A stretch of DNA of 64,000 bases, taken from the NCBI RefSeq assembly GCF_001679045.1, contig NZ_LYCK01000001.1, positions 389,162 to 453,161 on the forward strand, in the 5' to 3' direction. Shown in pieces: positions 58,911-64,000 of the stretch. The position numbers were made by a program, and so were the translations under genes. The stretch's first letter is position 1; every line of letters starts with the position of its first letter. Under the pieces are notes generated by a model. The model saw only the letters and a program-made list of their open reading frames with translations, had not been told where the DNA came from and ran no database searches. Origin of the DNA: Haemophilus haemolyticus (GTDB lineage Bacteria; Pseudomonadota; Gammaproteobacteria; Enterobacterales; Pasteurellaceae).

Positions 58911-61025
58911 TTGGAACTGTTTGCTGATTTAGATCGAATTATTCAAGGGTATTTGCCCGCAGATAAAATTGAACTCATCAAGCGTGCGTTTGTGATTGCA
59001 AGAGATGCGCACGAAGGACAATTTCGCTCCAGCGGCGAACCTTACATTACCCATCCTGTTGCGGTAGCCTCCATTATTGCTCAACTACATTTAGATCACG
59101 AAGCGGTAATGGCCGCGCTTTTGCACGATGTTATTGAAGATACACCTTATACAGAAGAACAACTGAAAGAAGAGTTCGGTGCCAGTGTGGCTGAAATTGT
59201 GGACGGTGTATCAAAACTCGATAAGTTGAAATTTCGTACTCGCCAAGAAGCACAAGTCGAGAATTTTCGCAAAATGATTTTGGCGATGACGCGTGATATT
59301 CGCGTTGTGTTAATCAAGCTTGCTGACCGCACGCATAATATGCGCACGCTTGGTTCGTTACGACCAGATAAACGCCGCCGTATTGCGAAAGAAACCCTTG
59401 AAATCTATTGTCCGCTTGCTCATCGTTTAGGTATTGAGCATATCAAAAATGAATTAGAAGACTTATCTTTTCAAGCAATGCATCCACATCGTTATGAGGT
59501 GTTGAAAAAACTCATTGATGTGGCGCGTAGTAATCGACAAGATTTAATCGAACGTATTTCACAAGAGATTAAAGTGCGGTTAGAAAACGCAGGAATTTTT
59601 GCCCGAGTGTGGGGGCGTGAAAAGCACCTTTACAAAATCTATCAAAAAATGCGCATAAAGGATCAAGAATTCCACTCTATTATGGATATTTATGCGTTCC
59701 GTGTGATTGTGAAAAATGTTGATGATTGTTATCGTGTTTTGGGGCAAATGCATAATCTTTATAAGCCACGCCCTGGCAGAGTAAAGGATTATATCGCGGT
59801 ACCTAAAGCAAATGGCTATCAATCTTTGCAAACTTCAATGATTGGGCCGAAAGGTGTTCCCGTAGAAGTTCATATCCATACTGAGGATATGGAACAAGTC
59901 GCCGAAATGGGCATTACTGCACATTGGGTTTATAAAGAAAATGGTAAAAACGATAGTACAACCGCACAAATTCGCGCACAACGCTGGCTGCAAAGTTTGG
60001 TCGAAATTCAACAAAGTGTAGGTAATTCTTTTGAGTTTATTGAGAATGTAAAATCAGAGTTTTTTCCGAAAGAAATTTATGTTTTTACGCCAAAAGGTCG
60101 AATTGTTGAATTGCCAATGGGCGCAACGGCAGTAGATTTCGCTTATGCTGTGCATTCAGATGTGGGGAATACTTGTGTTGGAGTGACTGTTGAGCATAAA
60201 CCTTATCCGCTTTCACAAGCCCTTGAGTCTGGTCAAACGGTCAATATTATCACCGATCCAAATGCCCATCCTGAAGCCGCATGGTTAAATTTCGTGGTAA
60301 CTGCTCGTGCGAAAACACGGATTCGCCATTATCTCAAACAACGTTGTGAAGAGGATGCGGTGAAATTAGGCGAAGTTGAGCTTAATGCAGCATTACAGCC
60401 TCATAATTTAGGTGATTTTTCTATTCAACAAATTAGAACAGTATTAGATGCTTTAGCGCTTTCTTCTTTAGATGAATTATTACGAGAAATTGGTTTAGGC
60501 AATCAATCTGCCTCCATCATTGCGCATCAATTTGTGGGCGTGCCGTTAGAATCTTCTAATACTCAGAATTTTGAATTTGAATCAAAAATACTCACTATTG
60601 CACCAATGCAAGTGGGTAAAACACAATTTGCTCAATGTTGCCATCCAATTCCTGGCGATCCTATTGTGGGATGTCGTATCGAAGAAAACACCGTTGTGGT
60701 GCATCATCAACATTGTGCAAGTTTGAAGAATGCTTGTCGCCAATCGTTGGCTAAATGGGATAATGTTCAAAGTGCGGTAAATTTTGAGGCTGAATTACAA
60801 ATAGAAATATTGAATGAGCAGAATGCCTTGCTTAGTTTAATGACCGCAATTTCTGCGAGTGAAAGCAGTCTTCAAAATATTTGGACGGAAGAATTAGAGA
60901 ACAATTTATTGCTTGTGATTTTGCAGGTTTGTGTAAAAGATATCAAACACCTTGCCAATATCGTTCATCGCATTAAAGGCATCACTGGCGTCGTGAATAT
61001 TAAACGCAATATTAATGAGCTATGA
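58911..61025 (+). CDS. spoT: Bifunctional (p)ppGpp synthetase/hydrolase SpoT
   Basis: SpoT makes and mainly degrades (p)ppGpp. The 704-aa product has the HD hydrolase (H72, D73 in LLHDVIEDT), synthetase (HSIMDIYAFRVIV, GYQSLQTSMIGP), TGS (EIYVFTPKGRIVELPMGATAVDFAYAVHSD region) and ACT domains. The start is TTG with TAAGTAGG ahead; E. coli spoT also starts with TTG, so the rare start is conserved and would limit yield. The synthetase region looks intact. It overlaps recG by 4 bases. Confidence 0.97.
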   Translation: MELFADLDRIIQGYLPADKIELIKRAFVIARDAHEGQFRSSGEPYITHPVAVASIIAQLHLDHEAVMAALLHDVIEDTPYTEEQLKEEFGASVAEIVDGVSKLDKLKFRTRQEAQVENFRKMILAMTRDIRVVLIKLADRTHNMRTLGSLRPDKRRRIAKETLEIYCPLAHRLGIEHIKNELEDLSFQAMHPHRYEVLKKLIDVARSNRQDLIERISQEIKVRLENAGIFARVWGREKHLYKIYQKMRIKDQEFHSIMDIYAFRVIVKNVDDCYRVLGQMHNLYKPRPGRVKDYIAVPKANGYQSLQTSMIGPKGVPVEVHIHTEDMEQVAEMGITAHWVYKENGKNDSTTAQIRAQRWLQSLVEIQQSVGNSFEFIENVKSEFFPKEIYVFTPKGRIVELPMGATAVDFAYAVHSDVGNTCVGVTVEHKPYPLSQALESGQTVNIITDPNAHPEAAWLNFVVTARAKTRIRHYLKQRCEEDAVKLGEVELNAALQPHNLGDFSIQQIRTVLDALALSSLDELLREIGLGNQSASIIAHQFVGVPLESSNTQNFEFESKILTIAPMQVGKTQFAQCCHPIPGDPIVGCRIEENTVVVHHQHCASLKNACRQSLAKWDNVQSAVNFEAELQIEILNEQNALLSLMTAISASESSLQNIWTEELENNLLLVILQVCVKDIKHLANIVHRIKGITGVVNIKRNINEL

Positions 61026-63103
61026 GCCTTGAACTTCTTGATGCCGTACCTTTGACCAGCCTCTCTGGTGTTGGTGCGGCCATTTCTAATAAACTGGCTA
61101 AAATCGGCATTCATAACCTGCAAGATTTACTCTTTCATTTACCTATTCGCTATGAAGATCGTACGCGAATTACGCCAATCGCTAATCTTCGCCCCGAACA
61201 ATATTTTACCATTGAAGGAATTGTACAAACCTGTGACGTTACTTTTGGCCGTCGCCCGATTTTATCGGTCAGTTTGTCAGACGGCACATCGAAAATTATG
61301 TTACGTTTTTTCAATTTTAATGAGGGGATGCGTAATAGTTTTCAAGTAGGTGTGCGAGTAAAGGCTTTTGGCGAAGTGAAACGTGGTCGCCATATGCCAG
61401 AAATTCATCATCCAGAATATCAAATTGTGCGAGATAATGCGCCCATAGTATTGGAAGAAACCTTAACGCCGATTTATTCCACGACGGAAGGGCTAAAACA
61501 AAATTCATTACGAAAATTAACGGATCAGGCTTTGGCATTACTCGACAAAGTTCAGATTGCAGAAATTTTGCCTAATGAATTTAATCCACATCAATATAGC
61601 TTAAAAGAGGCATTGCGATTATTGCATCGTCCGCCGCCAGATATTTCATTAGAAATGTTAGACCAAGGTAAGCATCCTGCACAACAACGATTAATTTTTG
61701 AAGAATTATTGGCGCATAATCTTGCTATGCAAAAAGTGCGGTTAGGAACGCAGCAATTTTCTGCCTTACCGCTACATTATCAAACAGATTTGAAACAGCG
61801 ATTTTTAGCCACCTTGCCATTTCAACCCACTAATGCGCAAAAGCGAGTAGTGTCGGATATTGAACAAGATCTTATCAAAGATTATCCGATGATGCGCTTA
61901 GTGCAAGGGGATGTTGGCTCAGGAAAAACATTGGTTGCTGCATTGGCTGCTTTAACTGCAATTGATAATGGCAAACAAGTCGCCTTAATGGCGCCAACAG
62001 AAATTCTTGCAGAACAGCATGCGAATAATTTCCGACGTTGGTTTGAGCCTTTCGGTATTGAAGTTGGTTGGTTAGCCGGTAAAGTAAAAGGAAAATCAAG
62101 ACAAGCAGAGCTTGAAAAAATCAAAACTGGTGCCGTGCAAATGGTGGTGGGGACGCATGCTTTATTCCAAGAAGAAGTCGAGTTTTCCGACTTAGCATTA
62201 GTGATTATTGATGAACAGCACCGTTTTGGTGTGCATCAACGATTAATGTTGCGTGAGAAAGGCGAAAAAGCGGGATTTTATCCCCATCAGTTAATTATGA
62301 CGGCCACGCCGATACCAAGAACGTTGGCAATGACCGTATATGCCGATTTGGATACATCAATTATTGATGAATTGCCTCCAGGTCGTACGCCGATAACAAC
62401 CGTAGTGGTTTCTGAAGAACGTCGCGCTGAAATTGTGATGCGTGTAAAAAACGCTTGTGTTAATAAAAAACGTCAAGCCTATTGGGTGTGTACGTTAATT
62501 GATGAATCAGAGGTTTTAGAAGCTCAAGCTGCTGAGGCGATTTGGGAAGATCTAACTAAGGCCTTACCTATGTTAAATATTGGGTTAGTGCACGGGCGGA
62601 TGAAATCACAAGAAAAACAAGATGTCATGATGCGTTTTAAAAATGCAGAATTGGATTTATTGGTGGCGACGACAGTAATCGAAGTGGGTGTTGATGTTCC
62701 GAATGCAAGTTTGATGATTATTGAAAATGCAGAGCGTTTAGGTTTATCGCAACTTCATCAATTACGAGGGCGCGTCGGTCGAGGCAGCACGGCTTCTTTT
62801 TGTGTACTAATGTATAAACCTCCGCTCGGTAAAGTTTCGCAAAAACGTTTGCAAGTGCTACGAGATAGCCAAGATGGGTTTATTATTTCGGAAAAAGATT
62901 TAGAAATTCGCGGGCCTGGTGAAGTACTTGGAACGAAACAAACTGGAGTTGCTGAATTGAGAGTAGCAAATTTAATGCGAGATAGAAAAATGATACCAAC
63001 GGTGCAATTTTATGCGAAATTACTTATCCAAAAATACCCAGATTTAGCAGAAAGTCTGATTCGTCGTTGGTTAAATAATAAAGAGATTTACTCGAACGCT
63101 TAA
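61022..63103 (+). CDS. recG: ATP-dependent DNA helicase RecG
   Basis: RecG remodels stalled replication forks and branch-migrates Holliday junctions. The 693-aa product has an N-terminal wedge (OB) domain, Walker A GDVGSGKT, DEQH motif II (IIDEQHRFG) and motif VI QLRGRVGRGS. Its ATG overlaps the spoT stop (ATGA). There is no trmH (spoU) between the two, unlike E. coli. Confidence 0.98.
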   Translation: MSLELLDAVPLTSLSGVGAAISNKLAKIGIHNLQDLLFHLPIRYEDRTRITPIANLRPEQYFTIEGIVQTCDVTFGRRPILSVSLSDGTSKIMLRFFNFNEGMRNSFQVGVRVKAFGEVKRGRHMPEIHHPEYQIVRDNAPIVLEETLTPIYSTTEGLKQNSLRKLTDQALALLDKVQIAEILPNEFNPHQYSLKEALRLLHRPPPDISLEMLDQGKHPAQQRLIFEELLAHNLAMQKVRLGTQQFSALPLHYQTDLKQRFLATLPFQPTNAQKRVVSDIEQDLIKDYPMMRLVQGDVGSGKTLVAALAALTAIDNGKQVALMAPTEILAEQHANNFRRWFEPFGIEVGWLAGKVKGKSRQAELEKIKTGAVQMVVGTHALFQEEVEFSDLALVIIDEQHRFGVHQRLMLREKGEKAGFYPHQLIMTATPIPRTLAMTVYADLDTSIIDELPPGRTPITTVVVSEERRAEIVMRVKNACVNKKRQAYWVCTLIDESEVLEAQAAEAIWEDLTKALPMLNIGLVHGRMKSQEKQDVMMRFKNAELDLLVATTVIEVGVDVPNASLMIIENAERLGLSQLHQLRGRVGRGSTASFCVLMYKPPLGKVSQKRLQVLRDSQDGFIISEKDLEIRGPGEVLGTKQTGVAELRVANLMRDRKMIPTVQFYAKLLIQKYPDLAESLIRRWLNNKEIYSNA

Positions 63104-63132
63104 AAGTGCGGTCAATTTTCAAAGAGTTTTAA

Positions 63133-63942
63133 ATGGATAAAAAAGAAAAACGCCCAACTGTACTTTTTTTTGACTCTGGAGTGGGTGGATTTAGCGTATA
63201 TCGCGAAGCCAAAAAATTATTACCAAATTGGCACTATCTATATTGTTTTGATAATGCAGGTTTCCCTTATTCAGAACGCGAAGAAGAAAGTATTATTCAC
63301 CGCACTTTAGCGGTTTGCCAACTTATTAATCAACGTTATCCATTAGATGCAATCGTGATAGCTTGCAATACAGCGAGTACAGTTGTGCTTCCTCCTTTGC
63401 GAGCTGCTTTTGATATTCCTATCGTTGGGACTGTACCCGCTATTAAACCTGCATCAGAAATGACAAAGACAAAACATATTGGTTTATTAGCTACAAAGGG
63501 TACAGTAAAGCGTCATTATGTCGATGATTTGATTGATAAATTTGCGCAAGATTGTGTTGTTGAGAGATTGGGAACAACAAAATTAGTAGAAATTGCGGAG
63601 CAAAAAATTCGTGGTCATTCCGTTGATTTAATTAGTTTAAAAGATGAGTTATCTCCGTGGGCAGACATGGTAGATTTGGATACATTAGTTTTAGGTTGTA
63701 CTCACTTTCCACTCATCAAAGATGAAATTCAGTTGTGCTTGCCACAAATTAAATATTTTATGGATCCTGGCGCGGCGATTGCTAAGCGGATAAAATATTT
63801 ACTAGATGGTAAAAGTGTTCGTGCTCAAGCTGAAAAACATAATCAAATGTTTTGTACTGCACATTTTCCCGAAGAATCTCAATTTAAAAAAGCTTTACAC
63901 CTATGGGGATTTGAATCTTTAGATGTAATAAAAATAGACTAA
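63133..63942 (+). CDS. murI: Glutamate racemase MurI
   Basis: MurI makes D-glutamate for peptidoglycan. The 269-aa product has the two catalytic cysteines C78 (ACNTAST) and C189 (LGCTHFPL) and the N-terminal [14 protein letters not shown]. It follows recG by 29 bases, with an uptake signal between, and no terminator, so it probably shares the transcript. The last 58 bases of the window hold nothing clear. Confidence 0.97.
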   Translation: MDKKEKRPTVLFFDSGVGGFSVYREAKKLLPNWHYLYCFDNAGFPYSEREEESIIHRTLAVCQLINQRYPLDAIVIACNTASTVVLPPLRAAFDIPIVGTVPAIKPASEMTKTKHIGLLATKGTVKRHYVDDLIDKFAQDCVVERLGTTKLVEIAEQKIRGHSVDLISLKDELSPWADMVDLDTLVLGCTHFPLIKDEIQLCLPQIKYFMDPGAAIAKRIKYLLDGKSVRAQAEKHNQMFCTAHFPEESQFKKALHLWGFESLDVIKID

Positions 63943-64000
63943 AATTGATGTTAAATAGACCTTTTTGTATTAACTTTATCCAAAAGATCATTTTTTTAAA

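Overview
The window is a stretch of ordinary chromosome from a member of the Haemophilus influenzae group (H. influenzae or a close relative such as H. haemolyticus). The AT-rich sequence is full of the 9-base Hin-type DNA uptake signal AAGTGCGGT/ACCGCACTT. The gene content also fits the group: P5-type OmpA, hitABC iron uptake, an exported ATP-dependent DNA ligase and dppBCDF without dppA. I see no prophage, insertion sequence, CRISPR array, tRNA or rRNA operon.

Layout, left to right. 1-3271: the 3' part of ftsZ, then lpxC and pheA. 3312-7103 (minus): darP, then lptC-lptA-lptB-ptsN-rapZ. 7193-9299: pmbA, a probable small RNA gene with a Fur-box-like promoter, and hpt. 9355-9822: nrdG (minus). 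9943-10056: 4.5S RNA (ffs). 10070-20106 (minus): cydDC, trxB, a CnoX/YbbN-like gene, hemH, a hotdog thioesterase and ydiJ. 20107-22038: ompA with a long leader, then grxD. 22114-24392 (minus): hisC and serC. 24579-28958: tmaR, pabBC (minus) divergent from pabA, metK and a SprT-like gene. 29009-29521: an opacity-type outer membrane protein. 29753-33283 (minus): the artPIQM arginine transporter and gmhA. 33491-34297: exported ligase. 34326-40486 (minus): dppBCDF and uvrD. 40610-41805: a TPP riboswitch ahead of a lone AfuA-type binding protein. 41926-46691: htpG, a toxin-antitoxin-like pair (minus), arsC/yffB, dapE and an M15 peptidase. 46727-50373 (minus): hitABC. 50540-52087 (minus): a methyltransferase. 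52222-57632: phoH, ybeY, a Cof-type phosphatase, then an acyl-CoA synthetase and gapA (both minus). 57883-63942: gmk, rpoZ, spoT, recG and murI.

Most genes are housekeeping: cell division and envelope assembly (ftsZ, lpxC, lpt, gmhA, murI), redox and cytochrome assembly (trxB, cydDC, grxD, hemH), amino acid, folate and SAM synthesis, nutrient uptake (art, dpp, hit) and the stringent response (gmk-rpoZ-spoT-recG). Several operator sites can be read directly: a MetJ-box array at metK, an ArgR palindrome at artP, a Fur-like site at hitA and at the small RNA, a competence-type CRP-S site at the ligase and a CRP site at gapA.

The points most worth following up are: (1) a TPP riboswitch controlling an orphan binding protein usually annotated as iron or sugar-phosphate specific; (2) a PtsN whose phosphorylatable histidine position is lysine; (3) the Fur-box small RNA candidate between pmbA and hpt; (4) a small uncharacterised toxin-antitoxin-like pair between htpG and arsC; (5) the competence-type promoter of the exported ligase.
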